A DNA stretch of 64,000 bases from Chloranthus sessilifolius. Taxonomy: Eukaryota > Streptophyta > Magnoliopsida > Chloranthales > Chloranthaceae. A program made the position numbers and the translations under genes. This document shows, piece after piece, positions 1 through 13,358 of the stretch. The notes beneath the pieces were generated by a model. The model did not search any database and was not told the origin of the DNA. It was given only the letters and a program-made list of their open reading frames with translations. The stretch spans positions 34,474,936 to 34,538,935 of the forward strand of contig CM037597.1 of NCBI GenBank assembly GCA_021018995.1, written 5' to 3'. Within the stretch, counting starts at the first letter, position 1. The number at the start of each line of letters is the position of its first letter.

Positions 1-3000
1 CTTCTATATCCCCATATTCACCGCAACTCCAAATATTTTGAAAATCTCTAGAGGAATAGTGGCAACGTACCTCGAGTGATGACGAGGACTACCGGATAGA
101 CCTCCCGACACTCGAGTTAGCGGAGCGAGCCAATCTAGGACTTCAAGCACTATCAGATCAAGAAGATGAATTCGATTATGTCTTCCACTCTAACCTAGAA
201 AGATGAGAATGTCCTTGGGGATCCCCCTGCATTCTTCACCATTAGCAACGTCGCTACTGAGCATAAGCGCTCATTCTAACATATTATGAAGATCAAAGAA
301 AAGAACTTGCTACCCCTGAGGATCCTTTGGGAGATCCCCCTTGGTGGGAAGAATAATATTATTACAACCCAGAGGATGATAGTTCAATTGACTATGATCT
401 TCAAATCTTCTTCGAAGAAGAGGCGATCAATGTGGCAGGAGAAGTCCAAGCGTTAGTGTCACTGTCACTAGCGTCACTCATTCAAAAGATCTCATCAAAT
501 GAGGGCTCCAAAAAAAAATGTCAAATTCACAACAAGTTCGCATTTCCAAAAGAATCGTAGGAACGGCTCCAGCAACTGTCTCGCTCCCTCAACTAGAGGA
601 AGCAATTCTCCTGGTGCCCCTTAAGGCGACCGGCCCTGTATCATATTTATTATTAAAAAAATAGAAAAAATAGAAAACCCTAAAAATTTAGAAATATAAA
701 ATCCAAGAAAATCATAAAACCCCAGAAAAGAAAGGGAACTCTTCGTCCCAAAGCAAATTTGTGGCCAACAAGGAGACTTTTCTCCTAAGGTTTCTATCTC
801 ATTCCCCGCCTGAGGATGTAAAGCATCTCGGCTAAATAACAAGCTAGTGATCATACCGGATGAGATACTTCATGACTTTGAGAGAAGAATCGGTAGTCTT
901 GACCTTCACCTTACCAAAGATCTCTCAGTCATAGATTGTGCCGATGAAGGATTACCTTTCGCAAGCTCAGGTCCCCAGTGTAGAAATTTCACAGTATACG
1001 AACTTACCGAGGATGAAGAAAGAACACCAATTGCCGAGAGGGCACTGGACTTCTAACGAGTTATCAAGTGTTTTGATGAGCAAACCTAAGCTGCCGTGGA
1101 ATCCACAGAAGAACTTAACTTGGGCACTGAAGAGAAATCCAAGAAGCTACTGATTAGTGCAACGCTTAACTCTAAGGAATGCCAACAAATTATACAAGTC
1201 CTATAAGAATACCTCGATTCCTTCACATGGTCCTACGAGGACACGTCCGATTCAGACCCAAGTTTTGTAGAACATCGCCTCATCTTAGAACCCGATGTGA
1301 AGCCTGCTAAGCAGAAGCTTCGCAGGATGCACCCACAAACCGCCCTCCAAGTTAAAGAGGAAGTCAACAAGTTACACAAAGCCAAATTTATCCAAGTCGT
1401 TCTTTACCCTAAGTGGGCCGCCAACATAGTACCTGTTGCTAAGAAAGATGGCAGAGTACGGGCTTGCATCGACTTTTGAAACCTCAACTAGGCATGCCCA
1501 AAAGATGACTTCCCACTTCCACATATTGACACTCTAGTCAACAATAGCGTTGGACAAGAAATGCTATCGTTTATGGACAGTTTCTCTGGATATAATCAGA
1601 TCAAATTAGCAGAGTCCGACCAAGAGAAGACTTCCTTCACCACACTATGGGGAACATATTGTTACATCATTATGCCTTTTGGGCTCAAGAATGCAGAAGC
1701 CACGTATCAATGCGCCATGATGGCTATCTTTTACGATATGATGCATAAGTCTATAGAAGTCTACGTCGATGACATATTAGTGAAGTCTCAAATGCGAGTA
1801 GGACATGTCGAAGCGCTCCAACTAGTATTACAAAGAGCCAAGAAATATCAGCTAAAAATGAACCCAAAGAAATGTGTCTTCGGGGTCACTTCCGGAAAAT
1901 TACTTGGTTTCATAGTTAGCAAGCTAGGGATCAAAGTTGACCCTGCAAAAGTCAGAGCCATCCTCGAGATGGCGCCTCCTAGAAAGATCAAAGAGTTACG
2001 AGGCCTGATGGGAATATTGCAATTTATCAGAAGATTTATTTCTCAGCATTCGGACAGATACAATCCTTTCTACAGACTACTTAAAGGAGGAGCTGAGTAC
2101 AAATGGGATGATCAGTGTCAGCAAGCCTTCGACAATATCAAGAAGTACCTTCTTATCCCACCAATACTATCGCCACTAGTCCTCGAAAGACCCCTAATTC
2201 TATACGTCTCGGCGAATAACAAAGCAACAAGAGTAATTCTGGGACAATATGAAGAAGACGGCAAGAGAGAGAAGGCTATCTACTACCTCAGTAGGATGAT
2301 GGTCGAATACGAACAAAAATACACTTCAATGGAGAAGACATACCTCACATTAGTGTGGACCTCTACCAAATTACGACACTACTATGGAGCACATAAAATA
2401 CTAGTACTAGCCCGAATGGACCCTCTGAAGTACGTATTCAAAAATCCCACAACATTAGGAAAGATCGCTCACTGGCATATGCTCCTGCAAGAATTCGATA
2501 TCACTTACGTCAAGCAGAAATTGATCAAAGGACAAGCAGTCATCGATTACCTCACAGATCTCTCACTGCCGAGTGATGAGCCTGTGCATGCAGATTTCCC
2601 TAATGAGGACCTACTCAAGATTCATAACGAAGAGCCCGATAAGACCTCATGGATCCTTTATTTTGATGGTGCTCTAAATCACAAAGGAAAAGGCATCGGG
2701 ATAGTCCTCCTAAGCTCAGAAGTAGTTGTCATACCTAAGGCTTTTCAACTAGATTTCTTTGTCACTAACAATGTCGCAGAATATGAAGCCTTTATAGCTG
2801 GACTACGAGCAGCACTACAAGTAGGTGTTAAACAGTTAAAAACCATCAGTGATTCTCAACTAGTAATTTCACAAGTCATAAGAAAATGGAAAACTAAGGA
2901 AATGAGATTAATGGCATACCTGAAAACCGCTCAATATTTAGTAAAGAAATTTGAAAGAATCTCTTTCACGCACATCCCTAGATTAGAAAACGAGCTCGCA

Positions 3001-5756
3001 GATTCCTTAGCCACGCTAGCCTTGGACATCCAAATACCCATCAGGCAAAATACCATGACCTTCTTCATCGAAAAGCTTACAGTACCCACTCATGAGGTAG
3101 CATGAACCGTCAAGAGAGAATTACCTGTCCTCCCCACAAGTACAAGACCAAAAGAAGCAATCACCCCAGAAAAGCATGTCAAGATAGAAACCAAAGTCGC
3201 TATGTTCAGATTTATAAAATCACCAACCGACAATAGACAACCATGGTAATTTGACATCTGAAACTTCTTGAAACATCAACACGTCCCTCCATACACCACA
3301 AAGATTGAACGAAAGACTACAAGGAACCGATACGCTCGATTCTGCATACTCAGCGAAATATTATACAAAGAGGCCTTCACTAAAGGAGTACTACTACCAT
3401 GCATCACAACAGCCGAAGGATAATACATCATCCAAGAAGCACACGCTAGTGCCTGCGGCACCCACTTCGGTAGATAGAGACTCGACAATCAAGTTACATG
3501 ATAAGGCTACTTCTGACCGATAATGATCAGAGATTGCCACCTCTATGTCCAATCCTACAAGTAATGCCAATAACACGCTGCACTCGTCAAAGCTCCATCA
3601 GTTACATTGAATACTATGACCTCGCCATGGCTATTTTTGATGTGGGCCTTCGATGTCATTAGACCTTTCACAGACACCTTTGGGAACACTCACAATCATG
3701 CGTTCATACTTACAGCGACCGAATACTACACCAAATGGACAGAAGTTGGATCCTATGTCAGAATCACCGCTTCAACACTTGTAAGGTTTATCGTTTGAAA
3801 TATCATCACCAAGTTTGGAGTACCCAGGATGTCTGTCGCTGACAATGGACCATAGTTCATCATAGAGAAGACGAAGAAATATGCAAGAAGTACGACATTG
3901 ATATGCGCCATTTATCACCGTTCTACCCTCAAGGCAATGGACATGTAGAAGCTACAAACAAAATGTTGATTTGAATCCTAAAATACATAGTAGAAATGAG
4001 CAATGGAGTCGACTGGCCTGAACGATTACCATAAGCACTCTGGGCCTATAAGACCTCTATTCGTACAGCGACTGACCAAACTCCCTACCTCCTTACCTAA
4101 GCGATGGAGGCAGTCCTACCATATAAGATATAAGTATCATCCTTACAAATTTAACTCGATGATGAGTGCTCCTCAGACGAGAGGAGAATTGCCTTACTCA
4201 TGCAGCTAAAGTAACTCGATGAAATACGTCTAAGGTAGCTGATAATGCTCAGGTATATAAGAGGAGAGTGGCTAGGGCTTACGATAAGAAAGTCCTTGAA
4301 CAAACCTTTAATATTGGCAAATTAGTCTTGAAGAAAATCATGCCTTCCAAGCACGCTCATCCGAAAGGAAAACTGAAACTGAATTGGGAAGGCTCTTATG
4401 TCAAAACAGCCGCATACCCTGGAAATGCCTACAAACTGGCGAACCGAGACGGGGAAGAACTCCCTAGCCCTTAGAACGCCATGTACCTTAGAAAATATTA
4501 CCCTTAGCCCTATGATCGTCACATCCCGTGGTAAAATACTTATACTTATCACCCCCGTCACGACCAATTCATTGGTCGTACGCCTTCAATTCTAAAAATA
4601 TCCTTAAGACCTCTGATTTATCGCCAACCTTTTCCCACTTGGGCAATCTGATTAAAGGACTAGTAACCTATCTAATCTCCTTCGAAAGCATAACTAACAC
4701 CTGATCCTTATTTCCCTTCCTCTACCATTGGACGAGATGTTAGAGTAAAAAAAATGAAGATGTTAGGTTCAATCAAAACTCATTATTCTTTACGCTAGCG
4801 GGATACTTTCAAGAATACATACATAAAAAATTTTGAGTGAGAGCATTACGACGAATGAATATGTCAATGAGCTCATGAAAGCATAAGCAGACCATGAGGA
4901 CGTCCCCGGTAACGTTACTAGAAGTGTATAAGAAAGCTGCGAGGGCACCCCTGATGTCCCCATACTACTAGATGTCATCGTAACATGGTGGGAGGAGGAT
5001 AAACTCCTACTAACCATAGAATGTGAGATTTTGATGGTACTGAAATATGACAAAGAGCTTGATCATGGCACCCCATATCCCCTTGAGAAAAAGATTGTTA
5101 CTCACCCCTTTTGGAAAGCCTTAAATACAAACTGTTCCCCACATCACTAAACCTTACCCCTCGCTTCTATTTTTATTTCGGACGATAAATCAGAAGCCCT
5201 ATAGGATGTTCCTAGAAATGAAACTAAAAACTGATGAATGACGATTGATGCAATCACCTACTATACCTATCATACTTCTCCCTAATAACCACTGGATAGG
5301 ATGCCCATCACCCTAAGATAGACCCCCGTATACAACTGACCTAATCAAAGAGACCTCCCCTGTTCGATGACAGTACCGATCAACTTATCTTCAAGACTAA
5401 CTCACCAAATACCCATGATTGCTTATAGACCTAAAGTGCTCATCGCGAAACCCAAAAATGCTCCATTACATCTTGACGCTGGGGCATTATTTTTTAGATT
5501 AGAGGAAGAATCATATCAAAAGCGCCAGCTTGTCAACGGAGAAGATGAGGAACGATGAAGTTACCATCCGAAAAGTGCTACCGAAGATACCATACTGCCA
5601 ATCCTACCATGCTCCTACACTGGGGCATTTTTATTTTTATTATTTTGTTATTATTTCTATCTTAGCTATTTGCTTTCTCTGTTGCATTATGGTCATTCCA
5701 AAGAAAGAAAGAAAAAAAAAAGATTAAAAAAAGATAAAAAAGAAAGAGCACATATT
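1..5756 (+). mobile_element. Ty3/gypsy Tat-lineage retrotransposon, pol remains
   Basis: This is the fossil pol region of a Tat-lineage LTR element; its 5' end lies outside the window. Parts in order: a spacer before RT (about 1-1200), RT (about 1200-1950, with the motif YVDDILVKS), a first RNase H (about 2100-2560), a second RNase H (about 2640-3030, with ILYFDGA, NNVAEYEA and SDSQLV), integrase (about 3600-4210), and the integrase C-terminal part (about 4268-4500, with VLKKIMP, LNWEGSY and DGEELPSP). Two RNase H domains in tandem are known from the Tat lineage, which is why I chose it. The element is broken in many places, on the order of ten or more. The sequence probably continues beyond the nested element at 17254. 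Confidence 0.85.
4571..5756 (+). other. Post-pol non-coding stretch of the Tat element
   Basis: No recognisable coding signal was found here. The sequence runs from the end of pol to the nested Tekay-like LTR and ends in an A-rich tract (about 5697-5745). Tat elements commonly have a long region between pol and the 3' LTR, so this is probably that region. No LTR boundary is visible. Confidence 0.5.
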
Positions 5757-6482
5757 TGTGACAGCCCGACTTTTCCCCGTCTTGTAAATGGGAAAGGTCG
5801 CGCCGTCGGATCACCTAACATGATCCTTTCTTACAAGTGCATCATGTACAAAGTTTTATAATTGCGGAAGCAAATTAAAATAACTCTGATATGAAGAAAT
5901 ATGGCACAACTGATATCCATTCCTTTATCTAAAATAGTAAATTGAATAAGAAACATAAACAGAAAACCTATACATGAAGTAGTAAACTATCTCAAATCAC
6001 ACTGCTGTTTATGCATGTTTAAGACCACTACTTTCTCTCTCTCGCTAACCTATTTCGAAAAGAATTCTTCCGCAGAATCTTCCTCCTCGTCTCCCTCATC
6101 CTCCTCCTGATGGTAGGTAGGATCAACCTCGTGCTCTGAGCAATATCTGCAACTTAGACATAAAGTCGTAGGATGAGCTATCATCAAAGCTCAGCAGGGA
6201 CAATTAAAATGCTAATTTATATAAGAGATTATCAATTCATGTCTAGATGCAAAATAAAATAAAACACATGTCATCTGATATTATGTCTATTCTAGCATCA
6301 ATATATCCTAGCAGTATATCACAGACAAACACTAGTTCATGCAATTATTATGTCATGCTGACAATGCTGACATATTCATGCTGACATATTCATCTGACCA
6401 AATACAAGTACTGACAAGGAAATCATGAGAAATAATATCAAGGAATCATGTTGAAACAAGATATGTACAAGGACAAGAAAAT

Positions 6483-6752
6483 CAAGCTCCCAAGTAGCGG
6501 GATCACTTGTCAAGCTCCCGAGTAAGCGAGATCACTTGGATCGAGAAAATCAAGCTCCTGAGTTAGCGGGATCACTTGGACCGAGAAAATCAAGCTCCCG
6601 AGTTAGCAGGATCACTTGGACCGGGATATTAAGCCCCTGAGCAAGGTTAATAGGGCCACTTGACTCATGAAGTCAAGCCCTTGAGCTATGTTAGTAAGGT
6701 CACTTGACACAAGACTGGTCAAGCCCCTGGGCTAAGGTAGCAGGGTCACTTG
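6483..6752. repeat. Tandem array of seven covarying hairpins
   Basis: Seven units of about 27-34 bp start near 6483, 6511, 6551, 6591, 6631, 6674 and 6720. Most begin CAAG and end CTTG, which are complementary. Inside is a second stem: CTCCCG with CGGGAT in early units, CCCCTG with CAGGGT in the last, and CCCTTG with TAAGGT in the sixth. Paired positions change together between units (T-A to C-G, C-G to T-A). A few units contain a mismatch. The other LTR carries the homologous array at about 14075-14313. Confidence 0.8.
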
Positions 6753-7809
6753 GCTCAACATGAAACAAATGAGTATCAAGAATCAAGACGTGACCATGTA
6801 CGAGAGCAAGCAGGCGAGAGCATTATGCACATATATATGCAAATCACATGGTTGTATAACCTAGCATATAACGGAGCATAACTAAATTAAGCTATGCATA
6901 TAACTAAGCATAACTGAAGCATATAACTGAGCCTAACTAAATTTCACATGCCTGTATGTACGAAAACTAGCATACTCAAACGTAGAATGGTCATATCCAC
7001 TTTATTCAGCAAAACTAAGCTAACCATTTATTAAAGTTGACTTAGCAACTAAACTTATCAAAGTTGATCTCTAACGCTGCACTATCAAAACAAGCATACT
7101 CAAAACTAGCACGACATGGTCATACTACGCATGCAAGCATACCTGATCTATCAAGTTATCAAATCTGAACTTTCACAGCTAAACTCTCAGAACTTTCCAC
7201 ACGAGCATATTCAAAACTGACCTAGCATGGTCCTCCATATTTAGCAAAACTGTGCTAACAAGTTATCAAACTGAACTTTCAAAACTAAACTATCAACTCT
7301 CAAAGTTGTCAAAACTGACATAGCATATCATACAACTTCATCCCTCGTCAACTAGCATATTGATTTCAAAATAAGATCTTATATTGGAACACACACCTCT
7401 AAACTGATATCTATCACTTGATGAATTGAACTAGCATATTCATTCTTAACTGAAACTGAATTGAACTCCAAATATTTCTTTATCATCAAAAAACTGCTAT
7501 GCGTATAGGTCTACATATGCTTATATCAAAAGTTTGCTTAGCTTAGACAAAAATCAGAACTACCACATAAATCAGTAAGGTAATTTCCCTACTTGCACAG
7601 ACGCTTACGTAAATCTTCTAGTAAGGGTATTCATGCATCAAAGAACACCGCTATCATATCAATTTCTCAAAACGTCTCATGTGCACCAAGTTGCACCTAT
7701 AGTGTATATAAATGGAGTTTAGTATACCCAATGGAATATACGTCACTTGAGACCCAACACACATATTTTATACTATTTAAAGGTCATTGAAGCAAAGACG
7801 GTAACCAGA

Positions 7810-8118
7810 CATAGGCTTGCCTCGGCAGGCCATAGGGGTTGCCGCGGTAAGCCTTTCAGCTGGGCACCTTGTTGTAACTTGTCACTAATTTTTGACCTTA
7901 TAAATGTTAGATTTAGGAATTTGTAACTTCTAGGGCTCGTTGTTCCCTTTCTAACGCATCAAGAATCATGCTAATCAGAGTTCGGGGTCAAAAGTTATAA
8001 AAAAAATACCGAATAGTGGTTTGAGCATAAGGTTGCAGTGGCAAGCCTGAGCACCTTGCCGCGGCAACCACGTAAGGTTGTCGCGGCAAGCCTGTCAGAC
8101 TTGGCTTGCCGGGGTGTT
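7810..8118. repeat. Cluster of GCCGCGGC-centred inverted repeats
   Basis: Short imperfect palindromes built on CTTGCCGCGGCAAC recur about six times in this part of the LTR. The partner LTR holds a matching cluster at about 15388-15685. Confidence 0.6.
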
Positions 8119-9130
8119 TTCTACTCCACTTTGGCTTCTTTTAACTCAGGCAATTGGCTAGTTATTTTGTATAAATATGGATAATATATTTCATATATAT
8201 ATTGCACAGAAAATTGAATTTTCTTATTCATTTTTGTGCAAAATTTTTGGTGTAGTTTATTTACCACTACGGGTTCCAAAACCCATTTCAATATGTGATT
8301 CATGATGCCGATTCGGTCTTAGGGAATCGACAACACAGATTTATTATTTATCTAAATGAACTTCTTAACTAACCTAGTCTAGGAAAGTTGTGTGTTTACG
8401 GTATACCTTTTGGTGATCTTGCGGTCTCGACAGTGCGGTGTCGGACATCTATTGACGTTGCACTTGTCGAGTTTGTGACCTACGAAACTGACCTTCACTG
8501 GACTACATAGAATTTCGTTGAACTCAACTCAACGGACTCATAGTGTTGAAGTGAAGGTGTGAAGACAAAAGTGCATCAAGTCAGGGTTTAAACAAAACAC
8601 TTAGCAGAGATGAAGAAATGATAGCAGTACGTAGTGGTTGGTGTGCATCCATTCTTTCGACTAATTCATAGACAACAAAAGAAAAGAGTTGGTACGATTT
8701 TTTTTTATATGATGTCTCTTCACTTTGTGTGCATGGAGTCGAAGAGTGACTCATGCACCCATGGAGGTTTCTTAGTAACATAATCAGCTTATAAGCTGAT
8801 CTGAGTTGCCTTCCCCTACGCAGCCCATATTAATCAAGAGTGTATAAGCAGATAAGTTAAGTAAGGCTTACTTCATGTTTGCATTGGTTTTGTTTTTAGT
8901 GAATCTGCCTACCAATTAAACTAGGTCTGACTTTGGGCTTGAGACATTAGCTACCCAAGTGGCTTCAGTGTAACTACTTTGAAGTGCTCAGTTCACTTGT
9001 GTGTTGACTACCTCCAGGATAAGTGTATGACAATGACCAGTTTGACTATCCAATCTTGGTACTCATGAATGTTGAGAGGTCCTTTGTGTATACTTTAACT
9101 CAAAGAACTTAATTTAATATGTGAATATCA

Positions 9131-9245
9131 TTGCCTCAATTGCTGAGGCAACCTCTGGGCTTGCCTCAGGTCCTGAAGCAACATACATTGCTTGCCTCAA
9201 GTGGCCGAGGCAACTGATTTCACTTGCCTCAATTGCCGGCCTTGG
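9131..9245. repeat. Cluster of TTGCCTCA/TGAGGCAA hairpins
   Basis: Three to four units of about 21-23 bp have arms TTGCCTCA and TGAGGCAA around a short loop; individual arms vary. The partner LTR has about four at 16770-16935. Confidence 0.65.
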
Positions 9246-12200
9246 TTAGCATTTCTTTATCTACACTAATGTGTCTTGAGTCAAAGGGTCGACACCCCTC
9301 AGTGTCTAGCAGTCCTATGCATTATTTAAAATTGTGTTACACAAATTTTCGTCCTTAGGAAGGCTCCGAATATTTTAATTTCTACCTAATCTCTGATCAA
9401 CCGTTGTTTTCCTTAATACTTAATACTGGGCCACTAAGGCTCCACTATTTAATAATCAACATCAAAATGCCAAATCAGTTCTTTGTGTCACGTTTTTGGC
9501 ACAATCCTGACCCTACTCAAGTCAGTACCCGATGTTGTCCGGATAAAAATGTGGCAGCTGTTACACTCTCCCCTACTTAAGGAATTTTCATCCTCGAAAA
9601 TAAAAGAAGACGAGAAAGTGAGATTAGATTCGGTTATATGTTGAGGGCATATCCATTATAAGACAGAGTAAACATGACTAGGTAATAATGCATAATAAAA
9701 TAAATATATAATAGATTTAGAACAATATAAAGTAAACTGAATCATGTGCAGTATCATGTGCCAATATATAATGCATCAAAATCTAATATCCATCTATTTC
9801 TCTACTTCAATAAATGATGTACCTTTGGGAAATAAATGGGGATACTGAGCGCGAATATCAGCGTCGCATTCCCTAGTGGCTGATAATCCAATACGTGAGT
9901 TGGATCACTAACGTACTTCCTCAGCATAGACACATGGAATACATCATGTACGCTGGATAAATGTGGAGGTAATGCAACTCGTTATGCTATCTCACCAACT
10001 TTGCCCAAAACTGGGAATGGTCCAACATAACAAGGATTTAACTTGCCTCGTTTCCCAAATCGCATCATGCCCTTTTGTTTGAGATATTTTGATAACGACA
10101 TGATTGCTGATTTGACATAATACACTCTGGTATCCCGTGTAGTCTGACTATCTCTCTCAGATAGGCGTTGGCCAATTTCGACGCTTCGAGCCACTCCACC
10201 AAAACGTCTTTTTTAAGTCCTGATACATCTTCGTGCTACCAGGATGAATGACATAAGTTGACTTATGAGCTTCGTCAAGATTTTCATGTCGCAAGGCACT
10301 ATCATCTGGTACTCATACTCTGCCTCGAAATGATAAGGACCCATCGTCCTTAATCAAAAAATCTGGTTGTAGCCCACTTTGTACTCCCTGTCTGATGGAA
10401 ATAAGCTCTGCATCCTGCATCTGGAGCTCTTTGATCCTATCGAAGAGTGAAGCTCGGATCATTACTGTAGCAAGTAAACCTCGAGTTGATGTTGCTCGTA
10501 GAGTGGCACTCGATGATACAATTTCATTGAGTAATTTACATCTTTGTAGTCGTGTCACTAGATGAGATAACTGAACAGATGATTTACGACTGAGCGCATC
10601 AGCTACTACATTGGCTTTGTCGGGATGGTACTGAATAGAACAGTCATAGTCCTTCAAGAACTCCATCCATCTTCTCTATCTCATATTAAGCTCTTTTTAT
10701 GTAAAGAGATATTTGAGACTTGTATGATCAGTGAAAATATCGAAGGTTTCACCATAAAGGTAGTGCCTCCAGATTTTCAATGCGAATATAACCGCTGCTA
10801 ACTCTAGATCATGAGTAGGGTAGTTCTTCTCGTGATCTTTCAACTGTCGAGAACCATAGGCAACCACACATTCCCTCTAATTCAATACACATCCTAGCCC
10901 ACTATACAAGGCATCACTGAATACAACAAAGCCTCTGCTGCCTGATGGTATTGCGAGGACTGGGGATGAAGTGAGTCATTGTTTCAACTCCTTGACACTC
11001 TGCTCACATGCCTCATTCCACTCAAACTTAACATTCTTTCGAGTGAGCTTCGTGAGTTGTCCAGGAAGCTTTGAAAACCCTTCAACAAGACATCGATAAT
11101 ACCATGTGAGACCTAGAAAGCTAACTTGACCAAATTGTGGTTGCTTCCATTGCACTACAGCGTCTATCTTTGCAGGATCTATGGTAATACCGGCTTCGGA
11201 AATGACATGACTAAGAAAACTAACTTGATTCAACCAGAAGTCATAGTTACTGAATTTCATATACAGCTGAGAATCTCTTAATGTCTGTAAAGCAAGCCGC
11301 AGATGACTTTCATGCTTTGCTTTCATCTTTGAGTAGAGGAGAATATCATCGATGAATACTACAATACACTGATCTAAGTAAGACTTGAAGACTCGATTCA
11401 TCAAGTCCATAAATGATGCAGGAGCATTGGTCAACCCGAAGGGCATCACGAGAAACTCGTAATGACTATAATGTGTCCGAAAAGCTATCTTTGAAATATC
11501 TTCAGCTTTCACTTTCATCTGATGATACCCCAATCGTAAGTCAATCTTTGAACACCATCATGCTCCTTGTAACTGCTCGAAGAGATCGTCAATTTTGAGG
11601 AGCGGATAATGATTTTTAATCGTCAGTTTATTTAATTGACGATAGTCAATGCGAAGACGCATTGACCATCTTTCTTCTTCATGAACAATACCGATGCGCC
11701 CCATGGAGACACACTCGGTCTGATAAACCCTTTGTCAAGAAGCTCTTGCAACTGAGTTCTTTCAACTCCACTGGTGCCATTCGATAAGACGCCTTTGATA
11801 CCTCCTCGGTGCTCGGGGCTAAACCACTAGCGAATTCCACTTCCTTGCTAGGCAAAAATCCTGGCAACTCAGTAGGGAAGATATTAGGGAATTCACAGGC
11901 TATTAGCAATCTACTTCTACAATCAATGCTCGCATGATGATTGGATAGCCAATCAATGCCAAGGATTACGTTGAATCCTTGCATATCGAGTAACTCGAGT
12001 AAGATCAATCGGCTACTGCTTCATACTATGTCAGTAGTGACAGACTATCTAGTCGGGACTGACACATCACAATAAAGTCAAGAGGTTCTGGGGTGACTCC
12101 CAACTTTTCAATAAATTAGGTGTAACAAAGGAATGTGTCGATCTAGGATCTATCAAAACATGTGCCTCATATAACAAGTAGGCATCCTCTGGATATAATT

Positions 12201-13344
12201 TCAAGGTATCTAATGTATATATATACTAGTGTTAGCTAAATTGTGTCAACTTAACAATTGTGTCTACATAACAAACTATAAATTTATCATTTCTAAAACT
12301 AATGAAAAGAAAATAATATACTAGATGTACACATATAAATTATTTACCTAGACACACCTTTCTTATAAACAATTTAAATACTTATAACTAAATAGTTCAC
12401 ATGCCTTAGATAATATCGTTGCTGGTTTGGACATCTTCTGTCGTCTTTGATGTCATTCCCACCATCTCTAGGCAATCCTTAATCCGATGTCCCATCATAC
12501 CACAATGAAAGCACGCCCCAGACGCTGTATGGCATTCGTCCATGTTATATGCCTTCCCACATTTTCTACATAATGCTAACGGAATGGATGAAGAGGTGCA
12601 TGAAGTTTGTGGAACTCTGAACACTCCCGTTATAGTAGGGTTCAAGTGACGAAATGACCCTGAAGGTGTAGATATAGTCAGTTTTGGATAAACACCTTGA
12701 GCATGTTGCTTTGAGTCTTCTTTTTCGTTTTTGCCGTAGGGCAATTTTTTATCAGATGTCGTCGTCTACCACATCTGAAATACTCACCTGTGGCCCACCT
12801 ATATTTTTCCGTCTTGTGCTATATTCTGCACCATGAGCATGACCCAATGAGTGTGTGCGAAGAAGTGCGTGCAGTGGGCTGCACTAGTGTTGTAAGTAAC
12901 TCAGTATTCTGGGCCTTGGTTCTGACCATTGTCTCTAGTAGTTGCCGAGTTTGTTCATGATCATCCCTCTCAGCATGCGCGGTCCTAGCACTTTTGTGAG
13001 GTGCCATAGTGATCTGTCAAAATTAAACAAATATTCCAATTAACAGTAATCGTGATCCTCATGATCCCATGACTTGAAAACATTTACATCCCACCTCGGA
13101 TCCTAAAGGCATACTTCGATCACTATTGACCAATCACTTCAGTCAAACGTGGTTGTACAGATCCATAATAGTGACCAATTACTTCAATCAAATGTGGTCG
13201 TACAGATCCACAACCTATGCTCTAATAAAACCTACTGCCATAGCCTTCAGTCCAACCTAAAGCCTAAGCTCTAACACTGAATAAACATCAAAAGTCATGT
13301 CATATATCCGCGCCAGAGTTAAGTCGCCAAAGACTTAATGCCGA

Positions 13345-13356
13345 GCTCTGATACCA
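13345..13356 (-). promoter_or_regulatory. Primer binding site, initiator Met tRNA
   Basis: The minus strand reads TGGTATCAGAGC, complementary to the 3' end of plant initiator Met tRNA, two bases inside the 5' LTR. It fixes the orientation of the element. Confidence 0.9.
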
Positions 13357-13358
13357 CC

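Larger units (their letters stand above)
5757..9565 (-). repeat. 3' LTR of the Tekay/Del-like element
   Basis: This is the partner of the LTR at 13359-17253, with the same TG...CA ends. It contains the clearest version of the seven-unit hairpin array (6483-6752), a GCCGCGGC-type cluster (about 7810-8118) and a CCTCA/TGAGG-type cluster (about 9131-9245). Confidence 0.9.
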
